Shown: one piece after another, positions 52,165-61,705 of the stretch
Numbering within the stretch: the first letter of the stretch is position 1
Layout: each line of letters begins with the position of its first letter
DNA from: Skeletonema tropicum
Lineage: Eukaryota > Bacillariophyta > Thalassiosirophyceae > Thalassiosirales > Thalassiosiraceae
Assembly: GCA_037178625.1 (NCBI GenBank)
Contig: CM074132.1
Location: 806,001 to 870,000, forward strand
Length of the DNA: 64,000 bases
Direction of reading: 5' to 3'
Translations under genes and position numbers: made by a program
Notes under the pieces: generated by a model
What the model was told of the DNA's origin: nothing
Database searches by the model: none
What the model saw: only the letters and a program-made list of their open reading frames with translations

Positions 52165-53049
52165 TTACAAGTTAACGCAAGGCTTGACCCTACCATTCCG
52201 ATCCACCTCCTCCGCCACAGCTGCTGCCGCCATCAAATCAACACTACCACTCAACGGATCCTTCCCACCACACCTTTCCACAACGTACTCCTGATACGAC
52301 ATTCGACACTTGGAACTTTGATACCGCGTGCACTGAATTTGTGCTAGCAAATGATTCGTAATACTTCCACGATATCCCGCTTTTCGAATGAGCTGCAGAA
52401 TAGTTTCCTTCGTAGTCCAAGATTGTTCTTTGGCAACTTCTGGTAGGAACGTTGCACTATAATACTGTTGTTGTTGTTCACCAAACTTGATGATGATCCC
52501 ATGAACACCCACTACCCAATCGAAACAATCCTGACATTCTTCATACTTGACAAGAAGTGAGACACCCACTCGTAATAATGGCAATTCGTGAAGTGAGATT
52601 GGATGGAATCGTTGATCGTGAAGTGCCGATGTGAGGGCAAATTCGGATAGAGCGAGTTGGAGGTGGCGTGGGGCTAGTGTGCCTATGCATCCACGTAATT
52701 CGTAGGTGATTGGTGCTGCTTCTGGTATGGAGTTATTGTTAGTTGCTGTTGTTGTGCTGTGTGTGGATATTATTTCTTCATCATCGGTAATGATGGAAGA
52801 AGATGCTGGTGTTGACACTTTCGATAGTGGTGGTGGTCGAGGAGGTGACTGACACTTTTCCCATGTCACAAAGAGAGGACATGTTACGTCGGGTGGAGTG
52901 TACAGAGATGAGATAGAGGAGATGATGTTGTCTTTGCTGGATTCATCTGATGTGGATGTGGATAATGGATGAAGTTTGTGTAGCAACACATCAAAACAGT
53001 GGGCGCACATTTGCGCTGTTGCAGCAATGTCGTCGTCTTCGGCCGTCAT
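52165..53049 (-). CDS. AMMECR1-domain protein
   Basis: 294 residues. After an acidic/Ser/Thr insert the AMMECR1 core is clear: YELRGCIGTLAPRHL (the invariant LRGCIGT), FALTSALHDQRFHPISLHELP, DWVVGVHGIII, SATFLPEVAKEQSW, ETILQLIRKAGYRG and TRYQSSKCRMSYQEY. The family is conserved from archaea to man; molecular function is unsettled (possible nucleic-acid or enzyme role, Cys in RGCIG being invariant). The domain is split relative to the shortest members by a Ser/Thr-rich insert at residues about 75-110. A Trp-Glu/Cys block before it (CPLFVTWEKC) is also typical. Confidence 0.9.
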   Translation of the reverse strand: MTAEDDDIAATAQMCAHCFDVLLHKLHPLSTSTSDESSKDNIISSISSLYTPPDVTCPLFVTWEKCQSPPRPPPLSKVSTPASSSIITDDEEIISTHSTTTATNNNSIPEAAPITYELRGCIGTLAPRHLQLALSEFALTSALHDQRFHPISLHELPLLRVGVSLLVKYEECQDCFDWVVGVHGIIIKFGEQQQQYYSATFLPEVAKEQSWTTKETILQLIRKAGYRGSITNHLLAQIQCTRYQSSKCRMSYQEYVVERCGGKDPLSGSVDLMAAAAVAEEVDRNGRVKPCVNL

Positions 53050-53351
53050 CTCTTCTCGCGTATGACTGTTTGCTGTACCGCCTCGGTATTATGATGCTGA
53101 TTTTGATGTTGTCTTCAATTCCTCTTGCATGCCTGTCAGAGATGGCCTCCTCGACAGGAGGTAGAGTTCCAAGTTCAAGTGTCACGTCCACATCGGCATA
53201 CGAAAGAATGAAGAATAGGAGAAGTGATGTTGCCCGCCATTTTTGAATGAACTAGTTAGAATGCCACACCATTTCCCTGATTCTTTCGAAAGGCACTCAA
53301 AATAATCGCGAACGGGGAGGGACCCGTGAAGCGCCAGAACAAAAACGAATA

Positions 53352-53684
53352 CTCCCTCTGTCCCACAAAAAACTAGCTTTTTGATTAAAATTTGGTCAAT
53401 TTTCGTCTACAAAATTGCTATCGCACATCGTTGGAAAGCTTATTTCACGCCGGTTACGATTATATGGAGGATGGAGGTTGTTAAGCGAGTATTTTTAATG
53501 ATATTGTGACAAAAGGCGTTAAAATAACCTTAAACATAACACTAATGTGAAACTGAATGGAAACTGAAGAGGCCTCTCGGACACTTGTGTAGGACCTCAC
53601 GTAGGAATAAGTACGTCAAAGAGCTAGTTTTTTGTGGGACTACGATTAACTTCAAATAGCCAATTTTTTTTGGGACAGAGGGAG
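53352..53684. mobile_element. Stowaway-like MITE (Tc1/mariner type)
   Basis: The ends are CTCCCTCTGTCCCACAAAAA and, inverted, CTCCCTCTGTCCCAAAAAAA. Terminal inverted repeats run about 32 bp, and TA flanks both sides (53350-53351 and 53685-53686), the mariner target. The opening CTCCCTC(T/C)GT is the consensus of plant Stowaway MITEs. A second, inner inverted copy of the left end (caaagagctagttttttgtg at 53613-53632) suggests an inverted duplication inside. 333 bp, no coding. Confidence 0.82.
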
Positions 53685-53686
53685 TA

Positions 53687-54074
53687 CTCAAGAATCCAGG
53701 GTTGTTCACATTCGTTTTGAGAAATTGCGGGAAATCCTTAAAGGGGGTAATTTCCGAATTGCGGGACTCCATTTACTTAGGGGGAGGCAACCTTCCAAAA
53801 CTCTCGCTCCGTCTTTCATTTTCGATTGATAATATGATCGCACTCGCACCCAACGATACTCGCACTTTCGATGTTCAATCGTTCGTGGTTCATTGTTTGA
53901 CTCAATCGAAAGCTACCATGTCCATGGCCACGGCCGTCAGTCGACGAAGCGGAGAAGATTGCCGTGTGAATCGTTTTGCTTCAATTTAAATCAAATGTAT
54001 CATTTGCCTCCTAGAATTTGACTACATAGTATACACATTAAGATTTTGGCCGTGCTTTTTGAGCTCGAAACGCA
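53687..54074. other. possible small reading frame, unassigned
   Basis: A frame at 53834-53989 opens with ATG and reads MIALAPNDTRTFDVQSFVVH onward to a stop, about 51 codons. It has plausible codon use but no match I know, and no exon to join to. Confidence 0.25.
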
Positions 54075-54359
54075 ATGTCAAAATATTATACAACCATTGG
54101 AGGAACGGAAGTCTATCGAACTGATGATCATGCCAATGCCGCGTGGAATAAATTAGAAACTGAAGGCAGGCGTAATCCAGCTTGCCCGACAGGAAGTGTC
54201 AGCAGGACCTCGTTGAGAGGAAGACGTGCCAGAGCTGAAGAGATTGCTCGAATAGCTCAAGAGGAAGAGGAACGGAATGCTCGCCTTGCTCAGAGGATGA
54301 GAATGATAATCGAGAGGAAGTGGAAAGTAATGGAAAGATTCAAGAAGAAGATGATTTGA
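54075..54359 (+). CDS. small basic helical protein, unknown
   Basis: 94 residues. N-terminus MSKYYTTIGGTEVYRTDDHA, then a long Arg/Glu-rich helix (RARAEEIARIAQEEEERNAR) and a basic end (KVMERFKKKMI). Single exon, ordinary ATG context. Possibly nuclear or RNA-binding; no family recognised. Confidence 0.45.
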   Translation: MSKYYTTIGGTEVYRTDDHANAAWNKLETEGRRNPACPTGSVSRTSLRGRRARAEEIARIAQEEEERNARLAQRMRMIIERKWKVMERFKKKMI

Positions 54360-55308
54360 TACTGACGCAATTATTAGTTTTACTCTCACAGCTTCCGAGT
54401 CTTACTAACTGCGAAGATTGCAGCACAGACAGAATTACAGCGATTCGTTTTAGCACTGTCGTGCAATTCATTATCAAATCATAAGAAAGAAGATTGATCG
54501 AATAAGGCAATCCTCCACGCACAGCTATGATCCTTGCTCCACGCATAGCTTTGGCCAGGCACAATGCGAAGAAAGGTTTTAGTAGCTTTTAACAGCTAGC
54601 AGCATTTAATGAGTATTGAGACAAATCTGCCGCCGACCCCATCGCCTGCATCTTGCAGGCATGGGGTCGGCTTTCGAAACTCAAAATCAGATACCTGTGA
54701 CTTCCTAGGTTGCCACTCATTTCGCTGGCGTGCATGCGTCTATCTATCTGCTTTACCTCTTCTCGACACTATGTACTCTCTAAATAGCACCGGTGCACGG
54801 TGCGCAATAGTGCCGAATGTTCATACTAATAATCGCCCTCCAAACTTACGCCGTGAAGTTTTGGGAGAGCCAAAGATTTTTTGACTTCCTCTAGGTTGAT
54901 GCATCTATGTATCTGCTTGAACTTCTCTCTTTACTCGCACACGGTGCACCCTAGTTGCCCGCCTTGTACTTACCCTCCACAGTAGTGACCCCCGAAAACC
55001 GGACACAGGAAGTTCGGACACTAGCAGATCCTGTTATGTAAATTAGTTGACCGTCCACTATTGCCCCCCTGTGAGAGGACACACTACCCGCGGGCAACTA
55101 CGGTTACTCCTGCGCAAAAAAGTGCCATTTGAATGAAGGCCAGTTGAGCTCATTTGAGGCAAGACAGTTTACCGTAGCACAGAAATAACCTAAACGCACT
55201 ACACACAATACAAGACCAGTATAGCATACAGCATAAGTACGCCAGGGCAGGCTTCAGGCTTCTTACGCCTAGTCATTGCAGCCGATAAACTCCAGTATAT
55301 TAAAGTCG
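54360..55308. other. intergenic with a GC-rich hairpin
   Basis: No gene is recognised. At 54632-54671 the sequence gccgaccccat is complementary to atggggtcggc. The enclosed gcctgca/tgcaggc pair forms an inner stem with loop tct and one bulged c, an 18-bp hairpin. Confidence 0.5.
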
Positions 55309-55800
55309 GGGAGCGCGGGAAAGGGGGCTTGCGTACTTTTACTCGGAATCATCCGGCATTAAAAGCGAAAGTGTCAAATGTCAAGTTTCCCATTTTTAAG
55401 AAATTCAACGTATATCGCCAAATATTGTGCCGCTCGGCATAACGGTTACGCCGCCTGCTTTACTCGGCGTTACTCGGCGTTACTCGGCATAACTACTATG
55501 CCGAGCGGCACTACTCGGAATTACTCGGCGTTACTCGGCATTATGATATGCGCACATCATGAGCCGCTCGGCATTACTCGGCATTACTCGGCATTAGTCG
55601 GCGTAACCGTAATGCCGAGCGGCGTTACTCGGGGTTATTCGGCGTTAATCGGCGTAACCGTAATGCCGAGCGGCAAATCAATTTTTGGCAATCAATGGTA
55701 TGCGTTGAATCTTATTGGATTACTTTACTTTAGGTATTATCAGAAAAGGGGGCATTTATCGGCATAAAAATCGGGATGCAGCCCGCTTTCCCGCGCTCCC
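55309..55800. mobile_element. 492-bp inverted-repeat element packed with TTACTCGGC words
   Basis: Left end GGGAGCGCGGGAAAG, right end CTTTCCCGCGCTCCC: perfect 15-bp terminal inverted repeats, extending a few bases with mismatches. TCG is present on both sides (55306-55308 and 55801-55803), fitting a 3-bp target duplication. The inside (55430-55675) contains some fifteen copies of a ten-base word ttactcggc(a/g) and inverted partners atgccgagcggc, giving several hairpins. An open frame across it is a by-product of the repeat period. Confidence 0.75.
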
Positions 55801-55876
55801 TCGATTGCTGAATATCTATGCTTTCTAAAATTCAACGTTTTTTACAGCAGCTGAATAAAAATCCACCGCGGTCAAG

Positions 55877-56737
55877 ATGAAGATTATAAAAAATGATCAA
55901 CACAAGTTCCGCAGCCACAACGACTCATCCCCTAAGCTCACTGGCGCTAGCATGGCTTTCTTCATATTAATTTGCCTATCTTCAACAGCCGCAGTTTTGT
56001 TTTCTTCCATTCAGGCTGGGCGTTACATCCACCAAAGATACACTAGTTGGAAGAGACTTACAGTATCAGAAATGTGGGAACACTTTGAATGCGAGGGAGC
56101 CTTTGCAACCACGCGACCATGGTGGACACCCGATCAATGGAGAGAGGTTCGTGACATATACCGTGCTTTTGCGAAAGAGAATGAAGGAGGGACATTTCAA
56201 ATGGCAGAGAATGTATTGGAATTGGATTTTAATCAAATCGCAGAGCCATTTCAAGCTGGTAAAGAAAAGGGACGGGGACTCAAGGCAGCCAGGGATATCC
56301 GACACGGGGAAATTGTACTCAGAACTACCAACAACACAGTTGTATTTAATGATGAGCTTGTGTATAGAAAGTTTCTGTTTGTCTTGGAGGAGCGCTTTCC
56401 TACATTTGCTTGCGACATAATGATGTGGAATTGGATGCAAGATTTAGATAATGAAGGCTTGAAGTTTGGTATGGTGGTAGATCTGAATGATAACAATCTC
56501 ATCAATAGACCGGATAAGACAGGAGATGCCAATGTTATGTGCGGTGCACCACCCGTCACGGGCTTGGTTAGCTGGTTGATGTGGCCCCCTAGTCTCTTTT
56601 ATGGGAAAGAAGAAGATAGCTGTGATATGAAAAATCTGACGTTCTATGCTTCAAGGGATATTCGTAAAGGAGAAGAGTTGTTGGGTGAATATTCCGATTT
56701 CGAGTCATCTCACTCGTATGACGAAATGGGTCTTTAG
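55877..56737 (+). CDS. membrane-anchored SET-domain protein
   Basis: 286 residues. Residues about 25-46 are a membrane or signal-anchor helix (MAFFILICLSSTAAVLF). The rest holds a compact SET-like domain: GRGLKAARDIRHGEIVLR (SET-N motif), NDNNLINRPDKTGDANVMCG in place of the NHSC core, and YASRDIRKGEELLGEYSDF (the GEELxxxY end motif with catalytic-type Tyr). Missing the canonical NHxC and post-SET cysteines, it may methylate a non-histone protein or be inactive. Membrane anchoring of a SET protein is unusual. Start 55877 gives a 24-residue cytosolic N-terminus; Met25 is an alternative. Confidence 0.7.
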   Translation: MKIIKNDQHKFRSHNDSSPKLTGASMAFFILICLSSTAAVLFSSIQAGRYIHQRYTSWKRLTVSEMWEHFECEGAFATTRPWWTPDQWREVRDIYRAFAKENEGGTFQMAENVLELDFNQIAEPFQAGKEKGRGLKAARDIRHGEIVLRTTNNTVVFNDELVYRKFLFVLEERFPTFACDIMMWNWMQDLDNEGLKFGMVVDLNDNNLINRPDKTGDANVMCGAPPVTGLVSWLMWPPSLFYGKEEDSCDMKNLTFYASRDIRKGEELLGEYSDFESSHSYDEMGL

Positions 56738-56934
56738 AGGTATATACATGTAGACTTCATTCTTTGTGCAGCTTTTTGCTTTAGTACGTGTGCACCGTCA
56801 GCTCTCAACAATTCATATAGTAAGATACCAATTGCATTTCTGACTTCTTTATTTTGAAGTGCGTGCTTGATATGGATTAGTTTCATTGTAGAGTGTAGCT
56901 GTATTCAAATGGCTATAACTCAAACATCTTATCA

Positions 56935-58340
56935 TCAATCTAGAATTTGCTGCACATCGGTGATGCCATAAGCGGGAGGAATGCCGGTTTTGCCGATGTC
57001 TTTCAAGCAGTATTCCAGATCAACCTTGCCTTCTTTGAGGAAATGTTCACCTCTCGAAGAACCAGCCCACTCAATGATCTCATCGATGAATGGGGTTTCA
57101 ACGCCGAATTCTTGGCCGATCCATCGTGCAATCAACACACCGTAGGGAATATCGTCAGTAAAGAACCTCGTTTCTGTGTTCAACCCAAACGTTCCATCAT
57201 CAAGCTTCACTGTGGGTGTCTTGATCAAGATCAAAGCAAGTTGCTCACTGTTTTTAAGGGAATCTATAATGTTTGCGTGCTTACTGTTGTGTGTGACTTC
57301 GGCAAGAGTAAGATAGTCAAGCATGAAGTTGAATTTACGTTCAGGAAATGCCTTCCGTACGGCATCACGAACGTTGGAATAATCAGCATCCAAACGCATC
57401 ATGCACTCCGCGGAAACGTCATCGAAATCTTTGTAGAAGAAAGGGATATCGTCCTCAGTATCCCACTTGCCTCCATAGCGCTTCCAAAGGCCGTAGCATC
57501 GACCGGGGTGAATGATTTGATTGTCGACAGACAGTGTTAGCGATAAGAATGAGCAAGCTTGATAAAATTCGCCCATGCCGTGCCACCTGACTGTAATATC
57601 ATCAAAGAATATTTCCTTCAGTTGTTCAAACTTGTTGCGAGGCGTTACAGCTGCAACATTCACGACCTTGGTACCGTAGTTGGCTCCAAGCTCGCCATAC
57701 TTCATGGTCCTGCAGATCCATGGGATCAAACCAATGGCAAATGTTACGACATTTTCAAGCCTGTAATTGCGTTCCACCTCGTGAACCATCCAATTGAATC
57801 CAGCTTGACCATACACAGTACCAACGAATACTTCCTTCTTGCTTCGGTTTATGTAGGGTGCAAGGCGATTGAGAGCATCTCGATACTGATGTACTGGCAT
57901 ACAGAGAACGATAACATCTGCGTCGGGTATCACTTCGGCTGGATCAGAGCTAATCTTCTCGCAGCTGCCTTTGACTGTCTGTATTACTTCGGCTGTAGGT
58001 TGACTGACATTGCCGTAGGTCGTCATTTCCTTCTTTTTACTGGGACGTTGGAGCTCACAAGTGATTACTTTCGACCAAGCTTGTGGACGACGACTCATAA
58101 GATTAACTTTGTGGCCACTGGCGGATAGAAAAGGAATCAAGACATGGGCCGAATTTCCTCCTTGTAAGGGAAGTAAAGAAAAGGCAAAGAGGTAGTGTTT
58201 TGTTAGTTAGTGTTTCGACAAGAGCAAGAGCAAAAGAAGGTCAATTCTTCTCATGATAAATGATCCATGCGCAGCCCGCAGCTAAGCTCACCTCCTACAA
58301 CAGTAACTGTACATTTATTGTCATTGCTAGATAGCGACAT
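56935..58340 (-). CDS. opine/octopine-dehydrogenase-like enzyme, copy 2
   Basis: Exons 58292-58340 and 56935-58160, with a 131-bp intron; 424 residues. The joined protein again shows VVGGGNSAHV. Over 95% of residues match copy 1 (8004-9389). Differences include a two-residue ILIK duplication (atcaagatcaag at 57225-57236), VTHNSKHANI preceded by LAE instead of LER, and scattered conservative changes. Both frames are intact. Flanks on both sides are also shared with copy 1, the downstream one from about 56860. Confidence 0.85.
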
Positions 58341-58842
58341 GATTGTATTGCATCAAGTATCGTTGCTTTATGAGGAATTAGGGAGTTTATTCAGGCAGCC
58401 TTGCTCTCCAGCAAGAGGAAGAGAAGGCTGCTCATCAAAAGATGATGTGAGAAGACTTTTTCTCGATGATGAGAACGCTGGAAGCTGGAAGTGGAAGCAA
58501 GTTATGTAAAACATGAGCCAAGAACGGATGTTGTGGTCGACAATATTGGTACCAAACTGCGTCGTTCTCCAGTAGAGCTATGTCCGCCTTAAGCAACACT
58601 ATGTTACCATCCTCAATCTTGATAATCCAATATCCTCACTGTTTCAAAACCAGTCTGCTAAGAGTTGGAATCGAAATGACCATGACCATGTCTTTATGTT
58701 GAACTTAGACTTAGAGCATCTATTCATAATCAATATTGATGTCACAAAAAGAAGAGACGAAGGATGGTTTGATTGTTATGATACAGAGTCGTGGAAGTGT
58801 ACTTCAAAATTATACGAATTAAGCTTAAGGCGCTTTTAAACT
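58341..58842. other. junction of two duplicated segments
   Basis: The left part (58341-58510) resembles the upstream flank of dehydrogenase copy 1. The right part (from about 58515) is the inverted 3' flank of the peroxidase units, including the uninterrupted ctccagtagagc site at 58570. The joint lies near aacatgagccaagaacgg. Confidence 0.6.
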
Positions 58843-60843
58843 CTAATCGTAACTGTGGTAGCCCCAGTTCAGGATTTTGTTCATGGCAGGGCCAAAATCA
58901 TTAATGAATAGTTCGTTGTCCTCAGCATACATGTCGACAAACTCTTTCGTCGACGCAGCCATCGGACAGAGTGGGATGTCTTTGCCGTCAACACCTTCAA
59001 TTTCAATCTCTGCCTCGGGGTGAGTTAAGCACATGACAAGACCTTCTACACCATCTTTGTCAGCCTGAATGTAACCTTCAAAGTCGTAAAGGAGTGACAT
59101 ATCTGAATTCGTCATGATAGGACCATTGTCAATAGGATCGATGTACCATTGATGTCTGTTCGGGACAGGGTAAACATTGTCCACCCTTTGAAGCTCCCAG
59201 ACAAAATTTTTCATGGTCTGGTAGTACTTGTTGCTCAATACGTAATCGTCTGCATTCTCGACCCATCCATCTTCCAGGCCAGGGTTGCCGAAGCCAGAGT
59301 TTTCTCTGCTGGCCGTCGAGGCCGAGTGGAAACCCATGACTGCAACCACCTCTCTTGGACTATGCATACCAAAATTTGTGGCAAAGAATTCAAGCATTTC
59401 ATGATTCGTCATATCGTTGCTACACATGGCGTGATCTGTACCACCGTAGCCCTTCTCGTCTCCATCTGCGCAATTCTTGCGACCGATGTAATGGAGAGGA
59501 AAGTGGTGCCCATCACCTGGTACAGCCATGCTTGCCGCTTCGATGGCACAGATCGCCCACACGTCGGCACGAGAGAGTTTCTTACTATACTTCTGAACCA
59601 GCGGGAAGATGCCTTCGATCGGCTCAACCAAGCCTCGGTTGTCAACGTTGTCCATATTGATACAACCATCGCATCTATCACCAACACAATCGTGGAATAC
59701 CATTCGAACGATTTTGGGAAGAAGCAATAAAATTTCTGTTATATTATTATTATCTCTTTTTGACGCCTCGATTAATTTGTTACAGTCTTTGCGAACGCCT
59801 TCAATATCAGTCTTGTAGTACTCGTCGCCATCCCACCCATCATCTTTCCAACCAGTGGGATGTGTAGGTTTGCTGGGCTTTTCAATGTGAGGATGACCTC
59901 CTGACCAATCGTCAGTCGATCCATACCATCCTTCTCCACTGGATGAAGACTCTGATTTGCCTGACTTTCCTGAGGAGGAGGACCAGCTGCTACTACTGGA
60001 ACTCTGTTCATTTACAAAAAAGATTTGGACAAAAGGTTAGAAACTCTGTACAAGATGTGACAAGATATTAGACAAGCAAGGCATACACAGACCAACTTAC
60101 CCACGATGAACCACCCTTGCCTGATTTTGCTTTCGATCCCTTTCCTGATTTCCCATGTGAGGATGAGCTCCAACTGCTTGATGGGCTGGATCCTTTTCCT
60201 GATTTTCCAGACGAGCTCCAACTGCTAGATGAGCTCCATGAACCACTTTTTCCGGATTTTCCAGATGAGCTCCAACTGCCAGATGAGCCAGATGAACCAC
60301 TCTTTCCTGATTTTCCAGATGAACTCCATCCGCTACTACCACTGCCCGATTTTCCACTCTTGCCACTTGAGCTTGAGGGTGGTCCCCACCAGCCCGGTTC
60401 TCCCCAGCCCCAGCCACTGTGCCATACTTCGGACTTTGATTTTCCTGATTTGCTACTGCTACTACTCCAGCTACTACTACTACTACTACTACTACTACTA
60501 TTACTACTCCAACTACTACTACTACTACTACTCCAACTTGATGATGATGATGAACTACTCTTTCCAGATTTGCTGGAGCTAGAGAGCTCCAGCTTGAAGA
60601 GGAGGATGATCCACCGCTCTTACCCGACTTTCCAGAGGAAGATGACCACGACGATGACGATGATGATCCGCTCTTACCCGACTTGCCAGAGCTAGATGAC
60701 CAACCACTATCGTTACTAGATGACGACCATCCACCCCATAATTGACGATGATGATGTGGATGGGACTCCTCTTGATGAGATGCCAAGGCCGCTGCGACTG
60801 TAACTGCTGCAACTAGTGTTGTTGCTATTATCGACTTGACCAT
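58843..60843 (-). pseudogene. fused silaffin/cingulin-like haem peroxidase, copy 3 (frameshifted)
   Basis: Exons 60101-60843 and 58843-60003, same intron as copies 1 and 2. In exon 1 the stretch gagctcttcctctagcaaatc of copy 1 is gagctctctagctccagcaaatc here, a net +2 that shifts the Ser/Lys repeat out of frame from about residue 90 and never returns before the splice site. Exon 2 is open and complete, with distal RMVFHDC and proximal GFHSAS. It has a 27-bp in-frame insertion before LLPKIVRMVF (coding DNNNITEIL) and a shorter linker lacking the DDWAGGYTPPKP part. Either a pseudogene, an assembly error in a repeat, or a gene using another start. Inverted relative to copies 1 and 2. Confidence 0.72.
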
Positions 60844-61705
60844 TGCTCTTGAATTATCGCCTCGTTATCGATTTGAATTAAGTGTGAGGAAAGAGGAAGC
60901 TTGTGCTCTTTAGACTCCTAAGAAGTGGCAGTTTTGTGCGAAGATTAGTGACCTCGCTTGCACTTCTTGGTAGAAGTAGAAAGTTGTGCGAAAGTGGTAC
61001 GTTCAAATAGGTTCAAATCTGATTTATACGCTTTATGACAACTTAGGATTTGGAACGCTGCCTTTTTATCATCATTATCGGGAATATGGGATTTAGGAAT
61101 TATGGGAATGGGGATTTACGTTATTTCATGTCGTCATCGACGAGAAGCCATCTGCTCGGAAGTAGCCATCTGCTTGTTTTGGCGGGATAAGATTTTATTT
61201 CACCACAGGTTGAAGCACTACCATGACACGTCGACCTCTCACTTAGTAGATAGAAATAAAGAATAAACAACGTGTAGTAGACGAAGCCGACAATGGCGGA
61301 GACTTCTCCCAATAATACTTCGATAGTCGGGTAGGATAGATGAGCAGATAGCTCCAACATCCAGCTTAATTTGGTATTTGAACTCAACGTTCCAGAATCT
61401 TCATACGTCCTTCATCCTTCACTTCCGCCGAGCCACCCGTCGTTCAGATCAGTGATCCTCGTACCGCAAGTCAACGTCGATGTACGCATTTAGATTTCTC
61501 AGGCTTTGAGCAGATAATACTCAACTTGAGAGATTAACAGTCTCGGGTTTACTACATAGCTATCAGACCACCGTTGTATTGTCTGATCAAGCCGGACGTA
61601 AGAAATCTAGAGATCATCCTCACGTCACTGATTTAAGTGGATTTCAACTTGCCGGGTTAACACCTCCTTTCATACCAAGTGGACACCGTGAAAAGCCAAT
61701 CAAAA
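60844..61705. other. 5' flank of peroxidase copy 3 and leader of the copia-like element
   Basis: 60844-61045 matches, inverted, the promoter side of peroxidase copies 1 and 2. The rest should hold the long terminal repeat and primer site of the copia-like element, but the second LTR is outside the window and no border can be fixed. A TG start near 61130 and an A/T-rich box (gaaataaagaataaacaa) near 61250 are candidates only. Confidence 0.4.

Noticed and set aside
55378..55767. 129-codon frame with ITRHYSALLG-like repeats
   Set aside because: Produced by the ten-base repeat words inside an inverted-repeat element; no protein-like character outside the repeat.
60097..60600. Val/His/Asn-rich end of the minus-strand frame in peroxidase copy 3
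   Set aside because: This is the shifted reading of Ser/Lys repeats after the +2 change, not a new domain.
61050..61705. Exact LTR and primer-binding site of the copia-like element
   Set aside because: Only one end is in the window and no convincing tRNA-complementary site was found.
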